41,059 nt of DNA from the NCBI GenBank assembly GCA_025934395.1, contig JAICYC010000022.1, positions 1 to 41,059 of the forward strand. The letters run 5' to 3'. Of this stretch, positions 18,655-26,376 are shown in pieces (position 1 is the first letter of the stretch; each line of letters opens with the position of its first letter). The notes beneath the pieces are model-generated. The model did not search any database. It was given only the letters and a program-made list of their open reading frames with translations, and had not been told where the DNA came from. The position numbers and the translations under genes are program-made. The DNA is from Solirubrobacteraceae bacterium (GTDB lineage: Bacteria; Actinomycetota; Thermoleophilia; Solirubrobacterales; Solirubrobacteraceae).

Positions 18655-19482
18655 TCATTCTTTGACCTGGGCTTTGATCTCGACCTTGCCCGCGTTTTCG
18701 CCTTCGTAGGTGTTTTTCATGATCCCGAACGTGGCGGTGTCGGTTTCGGTTTCGAGCCCGTTGAGCCAGCTGGCTCCGGCGACGTCTTCTTCGCCTTCGA
18801 CGAATTTCGTGTACTGCTGTTTGCCTTTGATCGTCTGCAGCCAGATGATCTGTTTGAGGGTCATCGCGTTGATCGGATGGACCTGGGCGATCAGCGAGCC
18901 TTCGATGCGCGTCTCTTCGAGCACCCCACCGCCGCATTCGTAGGCGAACAGGACGGTGTTGACGCCCGAGGGCTTGAAGTCGAACCCGGCTTCGACGATT
19001 TCTTTGCCGGTCGCCGAGATCCGTTTGGAGACGAGCCCGAGCGTGGCCGGGAATTCGCCGTTGATTTCAGATTTCGCTGCGCCCGTCTGACACTGCACGC
19101 CTTCGCCGTTGGTGCAGCCCTGGAGTTCGAAGTGCAGGTGCGCGGTGTGGCGGCCCGTGTATTCGCCCTTGATGTTCGTGGCGATGCAGCTGACGCTGCG
19201 CAGCGGGTTGTTGGTGACGGTGAGCAGCGTGGTCCCGCCCGCCCCGCCGAATTTCAGGTGTTCTTCTTCCTTGGCGGGCAGCCAGTTGAATTCGCCGCCG
19301 TGGATGCCCTTGACCTGGATGCATTTGCCGCCGAGGTATTCGCCCATGCCCTTTTTGACTTTCACGCAGCGCCCGGCTTCGGGAAGCCCCGGCGGTTCGT
19401 ATTCCGCCGCCGACGCGCCCGCGGTGAGGACGACGGCGAGCAGCAGCAACGAAACCACCCCCACGATCCCTGTACGCCTCAT
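18655..19482 (-). CDS. secreted protein with six cysteines, unknown family
   Basis: 275 residues. A clean signal peptide (RRTGIVGVVSLLLLAVVLTAGASA, cleavage near residue 27) precedes a soluble domain rich in beta-strand-like segments. It has six Cys (RCVKV, KCIQV, SCIATNIKGEYTG, GCTNG, QCQTG, YECGGG), consistent with three disulfides outside the cell. No enzyme motif is visible. The ATG at 19482 has GGAGG five bases upstream; an in-frame GTG at 19506 is an alternative. Codon choice differs from the neighbours, with many AAA/AAG Lys, GAA Glu and T-rich codons and visibly lower GC, pointing to a different history or expression class. It has its own promoter and terminator and appears monocistronic. 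Confidence 0.85.
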   Translation of the reverse strand: MRRTGIVGVVSLLLLAVVLTAGASAAEYEPPGLPEAGRCVKVKKGMGEYLGGKCIQVKGIHGGEFNWLPAKEEEHLKFGGAGGTTLLTVTNNPLRSVSCIATNIKGEYTGRHTAHLHFELQGCTNGEGVQCQTGAAKSEINGEFPATLGLVSKRISATGKEIVEAGFDFKPSGVNTVLFAYECGGGVLEETRIEGSLIAQVHPINAMTLKQIIWLQTIKGKQQYTKFVEGEEDVAGASWLNGLETETDTATFGIMKNTYEGENAGKVEIKAQVKE

Positions 19483-19555
19483 CTCCGCCTCCGTCTCCTT
19501 GCCCACACAGGAAATCCCCGCAAATCCAGAGCTTCAAGGCCCCTGCCGGCTGAAA

Positions 19556-19583
19556 TGCGTACAGCGGGGCTGGCTCGTGTCAA
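19556..19583 (-). promoter_or_regulatory. sigma-70-like promoter of secreted Cys protein gene
   Basis: On the minus strand TTGACA (19583-19578), a 16-base spacer and TACGCA (19561-19556). The predicted leader is about 65 bases, ending in the Shine-Dalgarno. The -35 overlaps one arm of the inverted repeat at 19581-19622. Confidence 0.6.
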
Positions 19584-19622
19584 CCGATGCTCGCACATCG
19601 ACAACGTGTAGTCAATCGGTTG
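19581..19622. repeat. CAACCGAT...ATCGGTTG inverted repeat
   Basis: Perfect eight-base arms at 19581-19588 and 19615-19622 separated by 26 bases, located upstream of and touching the -35 box. This may be a regulator-binding pair. Confidence 0.45.
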
Positions 19623-19650
19623 CCGCTCGCGGGCCCTCCACGCGCGGGCG

Positions 19651-19682
19651 GGCTGCGCGGGCCGGCGGCTGCGCGGGCCGGC
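19651..19682. repeat. 16-base tandem duplication
   Basis: Two exact, directly adjacent copies of GGCTGCGCGGGCCGGC immediately after the epimerase stop codon at 19684. It is a short tandem repeat with no coding consequence. Confidence 0.85.
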
Positions 19683-19683
19683 G

Positions 19684-20649
19684 TCACACGCGCGCGCGGA
19701 GGTGCTCGGCGACGTCGGTGATGACTCGGTCGAGACCGAGCCGGGGCTCCCAGCCGAGCAGCGCGCGCACCTTGGAGATGTCGGGGATCCGCCGGTGCAT
19801 GTCCTCGAACCCTTCGCTGTAGGCCTCGGCGTAGGGGATCAGGCGGATCTCCGAGGAGGAGCCGGTGACGCTCACGATCCGCTCGGCGAGCCCCTCGATG
19901 GAGATCTCGGTGGTGGCGCCCACGTTGAACACGTTGCCGGCGGCGCCGGGGTGCTGCAGGAGGCCCGACAGCGCGCGCACGACGTCGGCGACGTGGCAGA
20001 AGCAGCGCCGCTGGGTGCCGTCGCCGAACACCGAGAGCGGCTCGCCGGCGAGCGCCTGCCCGACGAGCGTGGGCACGACCATCCCGTAGCTGCCCGTCTG
20101 GCGCGGGCCGACCGTGTTGAACAGCCGCACGACGGTGACGGGCAGCTCGCGCTCGCGCCAGTAGGCCATCGCGAGGAACTCGTCGATCGCCTTCGAGCAC
20201 GCGTAGGCCCAGCGGGACTTGTCGGTGGCGCCCATCTGCAGGTCGCCGTCCTCGCGGAACGGCAGCGCGGCGCTCTTGCCGTAGACCTCGCTCGTGGACG
20301 CGAGCAGCACGGGCTTGCGGTGCTCGTCTGCGCGCGCGAGCACGACCTCCGTGCAGTGGACGTTGGTCTCGATCGCGCGCACGGGGCTCTCGACGACGAG
20401 CCGCACCCCGACGGCGGCGGCGAGGTGCACGATCGCGTCGGCCTCCGCGACGAGCCGGTCGAGCACGTCGTCGTCGGCGACAGAGCCCACGGTCAGCTCG
20501 AACGCGGCGTTGCCCTCCAGCTGGGCCAGGTTCTGCAGGCCGCCCGTGGAGACGTCGTCGAGCGCGTGCACGGTGTGCCCCTCGGAGACGAGCATGTCGC
20601 ACAGGTGCGAGCCGATGAAGCCCGCGCCGCCGGTGACGAGCACCCGCAC
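19684..20649 (-). CDS. NAD-dependent nucleotide-sugar epimerase/dehydratase (SDR)
   Basis: 321-residue extended SDR. VRVLVTGGAGFIGSHL is the Rossmann GxxGxxG motif at the N terminus. Further features are IVHLAAAVGVRLVVESP, STSEVYGKS (catalytic Ser/Thr) and RWAYACSKAIDE, the YxxxK catalytic pair in the form YACSK. Sugar-binding segments RLFNTVGPRQTGSYGMVVP and FGDGTQRRCFCHVADVV follow. The pattern is closest to UDP-glucuronate decarboxylase or UDP-glucose 4-epimerase-like enzymes; the product cannot be fixed. It likely supplies a sugar donor to the adjacent glycan genes. GTG start at 20649, 13 bases after the stop of the Gly-rich protein gene, so probably co-transcribed. Confidence 0.9.
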   Translation of the reverse strand: MRVLVTGGAGFIGSHLCDMLVSEGHTVHALDDVSTGGLQNLAQLEGNAAFELTVGSVADDDVLDRLVAEADAIVHLAAAVGVRLVVESPVRAIETNVHCTEVVLARADEHRKPVLLASTSEVYGKSAALPFREDGDLQMGATDKSRWAYACSKAIDEFLAMAYWRERELPVTVVRLFNTVGPRQTGSYGMVVPTLVGQALAGEPLSVFGDGTQRRCFCHVADVVRALSGLLQHPGAAGNVFNVGATTEISIEGLAERIVSVTGSSSEIRLIPYAEAYSEGFEDMHRRIPDISKVRALLGWEPRLGLDRVITDVAEHLRARV

Positions 20650-20662
20650 TAGCCGGCCCGGG

Positions 20663-21205
20663 TCACTGCGTCGGCCGGGGCCCACGGCGATGGCGCAGCA
20701 CCGTGCCACCGAACCCGGCGAGCACGAGGATCGCGACCCCTCCGCCGATCAGCACCAGCAGCGAGGAACCCCCTGACGAGCTGTCGCCGGCGCCGTGCAG
20801 CACCGCCGCGGGCGTGGCCCCGCCGCCGGCGCCTCCGCCGCTCGCCGAGCCCCCCGACGACGCGCCGGGGCCGGTCGCGCCACCCGTGCCGGTGCCGCCG
20901 CCGGATGCCCCGGCACCGGACCCGCCGTGCCCCGACCCGGAGCCGTGGCCCCCGCCCCCGTGACCGGAGCCGCTGCTCGGCGGCGTGATGCCGGTGCCGA
21001 ACAACGCCGCTTCGGTGCCGGAGGACCCCCCGCCACGGCCGCCTTCGCGCGCCTGGCTGAGCGGGATCGCGTATTCCTTGGCAGCCGGCGAGCCCGGGTC
21101 GATGTGCACGCCCGGTTCGACCGCGAGCGCGGGCGTCGCGCCGGCGATCAGACCCACTGCGAGAACCGCGAACGCCCCCTGTTTCCGGCTCCGCACGGAG
21201 CGCAT
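20663..21205 (-). CDS. exported Gly/Ser-rich protein with C-terminal membrane anchor
   Basis: 180 residues. The order is a signal peptide (RKQGAFAVLAVGLIAGATPALA), a short conserved-looking segment (HIDPGSPAAKEYAIPLSQAREGG), then about 80 residues almost entirely Gly, Ser, Ala, Thr and His. A C-terminal transmembrane helix (SLLVLIGGGVAILVLAGFGGTVL) ends in RHRRGPRPTQ. The topology is a type I surface protein held by a C-terminal helix with a basic stop, like a sortase substrate but with no LPXTG. The Ser/Thr-rich linker is a plausible O-glycosylation target. The ATG at 21205 is supported by a -10 box six bases upstream. It lies between the epimerase and the polymerase fusion on the same strand. 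Confidence 0.82.
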   Translation of the reverse strand: MRSVRSRKQGAFAVLAVGLIAGATPALAVEPGVHIDPGSPAAKEYAIPLSQAREGGRGGGSSGTEAALFGTGITPPSSGSGHGGGGHGSGSGHGGSGAGASGGGTGTGGATGPGASSGGSASGGGAGGGATPAAVLHGAGDSSSGGSSLLVLIGGGVAILVLAGFGGTVLRHRRGPRPTQ

Positions 21206-21211
21206 GGCTTG

Positions 21212-21217
21212 ACGATA
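21212..21217 (-). promoter_or_regulatory. -10 box of Gly/Ser-rich protein gene
   Basis: TATCGT on the minus strand, six bases before the ATG at 21205, consistent with a leaderless transcript. No convincing -35 is visible. Confidence 0.45.
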
Positions 21218-21265
21218 GAGCGTTGACAATCAATTCAGAAGCGGTGGGAATGCGCGTGCGGCGCC

Positions 21266-24253
21266 TCAGCGTGCGGGACCCCGGGGCGGTGCCGCCAGGC
21301 CCGCGAGCCCTGCGTCGCGGGGGTTGAGCACGTGGGCGCGCGCGTAGTAGGCGCGCGCCGCCGCGGGCCGGCGCAGACGCTCGGCGACGTCGCCGAGCAG
21401 CGCCCAGGTCACGAAGTTCCGGGGCTCGAGGGCGATCGCACGGCGCAACGCGGCCTCCGCGGCGGCGGCCTGGTCGTAGCGGGCGAGCGCAGCGGCCTTC
21501 GCGTAGTAGGTGGTGACCGCGTCCGAGTCGATGCTGAGCGAGCGGTTCGCGTCCGACAGCGAGGCGGCGGGATCGCGCGCGAGCTCGTGCTGCGCGCGTT
21601 CGCGGTAGATCTGCGCCAGCCCCTGGCGGCTGAGGCTCGCGCCGGCGACGATCAGCACGATCAGGACCGCCGCCACGGCGGCGGCGGCGAGCGCGCGTCG
21701 GGGCGTGCGGCGCGGGTCGGCCTGCGCGGGCTCCAACAGGCGCGTGGGCGCGGGGCGCTGCCACACGAGCACGCACGCGGCGATCAGCGCGACGGCGGTG
21801 AGGCCGGGGAGCAGCGCCATCCAGTCGACGCTCGCCTGTACGAGCCACGCGCCGAAGGCGCCGAGGCCCGCCGTCAGCAGCCCGCGCCGCAGCGGCATCC
21901 GCGCGGCTCCCTCACGCATGCGTGCCGCTCCCCACAGCACCCCCGCGACGAAGGCACACAGCAGCAGGAACCCCGCGAGCCCGAGCTCGGAGAGCGTCTG
22001 CAGCCAGATCGAGTGGGGCTGATCGACGTCCTCGACCGTGGCGCGCCGTTCGTAGTAGGGGCGCGCGTAGTTGCCCGCGCCGACACCCGCGAACGGATGG
22101 TCGCCGAACACCCGCCACGCCACGCGCCAGTAGTCGTAGCGATTGCCGCCGCCAGACAGCAGCCGGGTCTGGCCGGCTGCGGCCGAGCGCCCCGCTTCGC
22201 CCGGTTCGCCGAGGTGCACGAACGCGTGCCACTGCCCGCTCACCTCGCGCGAGACGCGGTGCGCCGAGGCGATGCCGACGCCCACCGCCGCGAGCGCGGC
22301 GAGCGCGAGCGCGAGCGCACCGGCACGCCGAGCGCGGGCGCGCAAGGGCGCGGGGGCCGCGAGGCGCGAGAAGCCGGCCACGAGCGCCGCCCACACGACC
22401 CCGACGGCGAGGGAGGCGATCAGCGCGGCGCGCCCGGCGGCGTGCCCCACGCCCGCGGGGAGCGCCGCGTCGGCGCGATGCTCGTAGACGTGGAGCAGGT
22501 CCGTGCCCGCGAGCGCGACCCCCGCGGCCACCACCAGCAGCCCGTATGCGCGCGGCAGGCGTCCGGGGACGAGCGCCATCACGAGCACGAGCGAGCCGAG
22601 CAGCGCGAGCGCCGTGCCGCGCGACTGCGTGAGCAGCGCGAGGCATGCGAGCAGCGTCGCGAGGCCGGCACCGGCCCCCGCGACCGCGGCACGGCGGTGC
22701 TCGAGCAGGGCTGCGCACGGCCACAGCGCGACCGCGAACAGGCAGCCCTCGCCGTTGATATAGCCGAGCGGCGACTCCAGGCGCCCGCCGAGGAACAGCG
22801 AGCCCGGGTCCGAGCCGAGCAGGCGCACGAGCACCGACACCGCGACGGCGAGGATCCCCACCTCGGCGGCCCCGAGCAGCACCGCGGCGCGCCGATCGTG
22901 GCTCACGAGCGCGATCGTGAGCACGAGCAGGGCGCCGTAGGCGAGCCAGCGGTTGCCCGAGACGACCGCGTTCTCGACCGATTCGGCCCACGCGCTCGAC
23001 GCGAGCGACCACGCGCCGAGGCCGAGCAGGCCCGCGACGCACAGGATCGCGGGGGCGGTGAGCCGCGGCGGCGCCAGCACGACCGCGATCGCCCCCACGA
23101 GCGTGACCCCGAGCCCGGCGGGGACCCACACGGCGGTGTCGAAGTAGGCGAAGAAGAACGGGCTGACGCCCGTCCCCAGACCGAGCACCACGAGGCACGC
23201 GAGCGCGCGTTTGCTCAGCCGCGGCGGCGGTGCGGGCGCCTGGGTCGATGGCGCCGGGAAGGTCTGCGTGTCGAGCACGATGATCGCGGCGCCGGCGGCG
23301 AGCAGGTAGGCGCTCGCGCCGAGCACCACGAGCGCCGCTTCGCCGCGGCGGGCGAGGACGGCTAGCACCGACAGCGCGGCCTGGGCCACGCCGAGCGCGA
23401 GCGCCACCGCACGCGGGTTGGACAGGTAGCGGAGCGTCCGATGGGTGAGATGGTCGCGGCCGCCCTGCAGCACCGACACGCCTCGGCGCCGGCGCGAGAC
23501 GATCACGAGGCTCGTGTCGAGCGCGGGGATCCCCACGAGCAGCAGGGCCACCAGCAGCGAGCGCCACGCGGCGGTGCTGGTGCCGGCGGCGGCCATCACG
23601 AACACCGCGACGACGAAGCCGAGCGGCATGCTGCCGCCGTCGCCGAGGAAGATCCGCGCGGGGACGGCCATGTTGCGCGGCATGAAGCCCGCGCACGCGC
23701 CGCACAGACACGCGGCGCCCGCCGCGATCCAGACCTCGCCCTGCACCACCCCGATCACCGCGGCGCCGCCGGCGACGACGAGCGCCATCGCGCTCGCGGC
23801 GCCGTCCATGTTGTCGAAGAGGTTGAACGCGTTCACCACCCCCAGCACCCACACGCACGTGAGCACGAGGTCGACGAGGGTGCCCGCATGCAGGTCCCAG
23901 CCGAGGTCCACCGCCCACATCAGCGCCCCGAGCGCCAGCTCGACCGCGATGCGCAGCAGGGGCGAGAGCGAACGGCGGTCGTCGAGCGTCCCCAGCGCGC
24001 ACAGCGCGATCGCCGCCGAGAGCAGCGGGGCGGTGCGATCCCACGAACCGGCCACGATCGCGGTTGCGAGGACGAACGCGCCCAGCACGGCGATGCCGCC
24101 GAGGTAGGGCGTGGGCCGGCCGTGGCCCTTGTAGCCCACGGGCTCGTCGTAGAAGCGCATGCGGCCCGCGAGCCGGATCGCGTACGGCGTCGCGGCGAAC
24201 GCGAGCCCGGCGGCGATCGCGAAACCCGCGGCCACCCGCTCGGCGAGCGTCAT
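21266..24253 (-). CDS. fusion: WecA/MraY-type phosphoglycosyl transferase + O-antigen ligase/polymerase-like domain + TPRs
   Basis: 995 residues in one frame. Residues 1 to about 310 are a polytopic polyprenyl-phosphate sugar-1-phosphate transferase: GTLDDRRS (Asp91-Asp92), NAFNLFDNMDGAAS (about 141-154), RIFLGDGGSMPLG (about 200-212) and GRDHLTHR (about 265-272). Residues about 345-850 are a second polytopic unit with O-antigen ligase/Wzy features: LTQSRGTALALL (about 541), and GDHPFAGVGAGNY with DVDQPHSIWLQTLSELGLAG (about 717-761) in the large periplasmic loop. After a further helix (about 856-875), residues 880-985 form tetratricopeptide-like helices. GGAGG five bases before the ATG fixes the start. 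The frame is unbroken, with no frameshift or internal stop. It likely primes a lipid-linked glycan and later polymerises or transfers it; coupling of the steps is inference. Confidence 0.92.
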   Translation of the reverse strand: MTLAERVAAGFAIAAGLAFAATPYAIRLAGRMRFYDEPVGYKGHGRPTPYLGGIAVLGAFVLATAIVAGSWDRTAPLLSAAIALCALGTLDDRRSLSPLLRIAVELALGALMWAVDLGWDLHAGTLVDLVLTCVWVLGVVNAFNLFDNMDGAASAMALVVAGGAAVIGVVQGEVWIAAGAACLCGACAGFMPRNMAVPARIFLGDGGSMPLGFVVAVFVMAAAGTSTAAWRSLLVALLLVGIPALDTSLVIVSRRRRGVSVLQGGRDHLTHRTLRYLSNPRAVALALGVAQAALSVLAVLARRGEAALVVLGASAYLLAAGAAIIVLDTQTFPAPSTQAPAPPPRLSKRALACLVVLGLGTGVSPFFFAYFDTAVWVPAGLGVTLVGAIAVVLAPPRLTAPAILCVAGLLGLGAWSLASSAWAESVENAVVSGNRWLAYGALLVLTIALVSHDRRAAVLLGAAEVGILAVAVSVLVRLLGSDPGSLFLGGRLESPLGYINGEGCLFAVALWPCAALLEHRRAAVAGAGAGLATLLACLALLTQSRGTALALLGSLVLVMALVPGRLPRAYGLLVVAAGVALAGTDLLHVYEHRADAALPAGVGHAAGRAALIASLAVGVVWAALVAGFSRLAAPAPLRARARRAGALALALAALAAVGVGIASAHRVSREVSGQWHAFVHLGEPGEAGRSAAAGQTRLLSGGGNRYDYWRVAWRVFGDHPFAGVGAGNYARPYYERRATVEDVDQPHSIWLQTLSELGLAGFLLLCAFVAGVLWGAARMREGAARMPLRRGLLTAGLGAFGAWLVQASVDWMALLPGLTAVALIAACVLVWQRPAPTRLLEPAQADPRRTPRRALAAAAVAAVLIVLIVAGASLSRQGLAQIYRERAQHELARDPAASLSDANRSLSIDSDAVTTYYAKAAALARYDQAAAAEAALRRAIALEPRNFVTWALLGDVAERLRRPAAARAYYARAHVLNPRDAGLAGLAAPPRGPAR

Positions 24254-24266
24254 CCCCTCCTCCGTG

Positions 24267-24944
24267 TCAGGGCTTGGTGGCGCTCCTGCGCGCTTCGCGC
24301 TCCACGCGTTCTCGGTAGACGCCCTGCAGGAACAGCGCGTTCGTCCCCTGGCGCGCCGCTTCGCGCGAAGGCTTGGTGGCGAGCGGTTCGATCTGCGCCT
24401 GGGTCCTGGCCTGGGCGACGCGCTGGAGCGCGGGGTTCAGCAGCGAGAAGTACGACACGAGCCATTCGCCGTGCTTGCCCTTTTCGAAGGAGATCGAGGC
24501 CGGCGTCACCGACCCGGTTTCGTCGCGCGCGAGGAACGTCACCGCCGCCCCCGAGGCGCCCGCGCGGGCGGTCACGATGTGCGGCTTGGTCGACTGCCAG
24601 ACGATCACGTCGGAGGCGAGCGACTGCGTCAGCAGCGCGCTGCCGATCTGTTCCACGAGCCCCGGCTCGAACAGCGTGGCGGCCTGGTCCCACGCCTGAT
24701 ACTGCAGCAGGGACCACAGTCGCAGGAACGTCTGCTGGCCGGCTTCGTCGCTGGTCCGCGCGATTTCGGACTGCTTGACGAGGCGGTCGCCGAGCGGCGC
24801 GGTCCTTGCGAGGATGCTCGCGCCCTGGAGCTCCTGCGCCTGCTGCTTCTGGGCGCTGCCCCCGCATCCCGCGAGCACGAGGACCGCCACCACGGGCCCG
24901 AGCGCGGCGAGCGCACGGGATCGGCTGCGAGCGAGCACCCCCAT
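24267..24944 (-). CDS. lipoprotein of unknown function
   Basis: 225 residues with a lipoprotein signal peptide (ALAALGPVVAVLVLAGC, lipobox LAGC, Cys about 27). The mature part starts with a Gln-rich helix, then an NTF2/SnoaL-like pattern: EAGQQTFLRLWSLLQYQAWDQAATLFEPG, later AAVTFLARDETGSVTPASISFEKGKHGEWLVSYFSLL. This suggests a cone-shaped binding fold on the outer face of the membrane; I infer the fold only from the pattern. It ends 13 bases before the start of the large fusion gene on the same strand, so it is probably the first gene of that operon and an accessory to the glycan machinery. Confidence 0.83.
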   Translation of the reverse strand: MGVLARSRSRALAALGPVVAVLVLAGCGGSAQKQQAQELQGASILARTAPLGDRLVKQSEIARTSDEAGQQTFLRLWSLLQYQAWDQAATLFEPGLVEQIGSALLTQSLASDVIVWQSTKPHIVTARAGASGAAVTFLARDETGSVTPASISFEKGKHGEWLVSYFSLLNPALQRVAQARTQAQIEPLATKPSREAARQGTNALFLQGVYRERVEREARRSATKP

Positions 24945-25039
24945 CTCGCCGCGATTGTCACACGTCCGCAGGCGTCGCGTCGGCTATCTCGGACGCACGC
25001 GCGCGGGTGTCGCATTTGCCTGGATCGGCCGGTGGATGC

Positions 25040-26368
25040 ATGCTTGCAGTCACCGTGAGCTCGATCCTGCCAGCGATCGTCGCCTGCGCGGCCCTCGCGC
25101 TGTGCGCTTGGCGCCTGCAGATCCTGCACCCCGTGACGCTGTGGTCGGCCTCGTGGGCAGCGTCGACGCTGCTGTACGCGCTGCGCCTGCTGCCCTACCG
25201 CGACCTCGGCTGGCTCACCACGCTGCTGATCTGCGGGTCGATCGCCGTGTTCGCCGCGGCGGTCCCGCTCGGCGCGCGGCTCGCCGGAAAGCTCGCGCGG
25301 ACCCGCCCCGGCCCGCCTCCGCAGGCCGGGCTCCGAACGCCGGATGACCGTCGGGTCGAGGTCGCGGCGGCGCTGGCGATCGGCCTGCTCGCGGTCACGC
25401 TCGCCGCGTTCCTGGCCCGCCTGATCGCGAAGTTCGGGGTCAGCCACGCGCTGCGGATCTCCGCCGAGGTGAAGGTGTACCTGTCGAGCAACGAAGCGCC
25501 CGCGTCGGGCATCTACGTCGAGTTCGCGATCGCCGCGGCGGCGCTGTGCGGCCTCGCGTGGGCGCGTGCGCGGACGCGGCGCGGCAGGCGCGGCTGGCTC
25601 GTTGCGGCACTGGCGTGCGCGGCGTCCGTGTACTTCTCCACGAGCCGCGGCTTCATCGCGGTCGCCCTCGCCTCGGCGCTGGTGGCGGCGGCGCTCGGGC
25701 GCGGCGCGATGCCGAGGCGCCGCATGATCGCGAGCGCGCTGGCGGCAGGCGTCGTCGTCGTCGCCCTGTTCGTGGGCCTCGGCGCGGTGATCGGCAAAAC
25801 CTACGGCAACAGCTCGATCGGCCAGTTCGACAACTTCTTCTCCAGACACCACGCTGCGAGCTCGCTCGCCCTCCCCTACCAGGATGCGACCGCGAGCATC
25901 CCCGCGCTCGACCTGCTCGTGCGCTACTCGCCCACGTTCGGCGTCGCGCACGGCTGCGCGACCGCGCCGATCGTCTGCGGCGCGCTCAGGAAACTGGGAC
26001 TGCACGTGGTGCGGGTGCCGGTGGCGGGGCAGTTCACCGCGCTGCCGCTGCAGTGGAACGCCTACACGTTCCTCGACCGCTTCCTGATCGACTGGGGTCC
26101 CGCGCTCACGCTCGTGCTGGTCGCGATCACGGGACTGATCGCCGGCTTCGTGTGGGCGCTCGCGCGCGCGCGGTCAACGGTGGGCATCCTGCTGTACGCG
26201 ACATGCGCACCCGCGCTCGTCGCCGCATATCGCCAGAACCTGATCGAGCTGGTAGCGCTCGCCGCGGGGCTCGCGATTGTGGCGCTGCTCGCGGGCGGGC
26301 GCCTCGCGCGCTCGGAGCCGATCGCGAGCCGTCTCTCGGCGATGCGCTCGGCCACGCGCGCGCTCTGA
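25040..26368 (+). CDS. polytopic O-antigen polymerase (Wzy)-like protein
   Basis: 442 residues with about 10-11 hydrophobic helices. A large extracytoplasmic loop around residues 250-350 carries GKTYGNSSIGQFDNFFS, VAHGCATAPIVCGALRK and FTALPLQWNAYTFLDRFLIDWG. The STSRGFIAVALASALV segment (about 195) resembles the SR-G motif of polymerases of the oligosaccharide-repeat-unit polymerase group. No RfbX/Wzx pattern is present, so polymerase is more likely than flippase. The ATG at 25040 follows GGTGG. It is divergent from the lipoprotein-fusion operon and converges on a glycosyltransferase gene. A polymerase-like domain also exists in the fusion protein, so roles may be divided between chain growth and chain transfer. 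Confidence 0.82.
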   Translation: MLAVTVSSILPAIVACAALALCAWRLQILHPVTLWSASWAASTLLYALRLLPYRDLGWLTTLLICGSIAVFAAAVPLGARLAGKLARTRPGPPPQAGLRTPDDRRVEVAAALAIGLLAVTLAAFLARLIAKFGVSHALRISAEVKVYLSSNEAPASGIYVEFAIAAAALCGLAWARARTRRGRRGWLVAALACAASVYFSTSRGFIAVALASALVAAALGRGAMPRRRMIASALAAGVVVVALFVGLGAVIGKTYGNSSIGQFDNFFSRHHAASSLALPYQDATASIPALDLLVRYSPTFGVAHGCATAPIVCGALRKLGLHVVRVPVAGQFTALPLQWNAYTFLDRFLIDWGPALTLVLVAITGLIAGFVWALARARSTVGILLYATCAPALVAAYRQNLIELVALAAGLAIVALLAGGRLARSEPIASRLSAMRSATRAL

Positions 26369-26376
26369 GGGCGCCC

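Noticed and set aside
19651-19682. Tandem repeat as a CRISPR or attachment site
   Set aside because: Only two adjacent 16-base copies, no spacers, no integrase or tRNA nearby.
21223-21228. Plus-strand TTGACA
   Set aside because: No -10 box at 16-18 bases downstream and no plus-strand gene follows.
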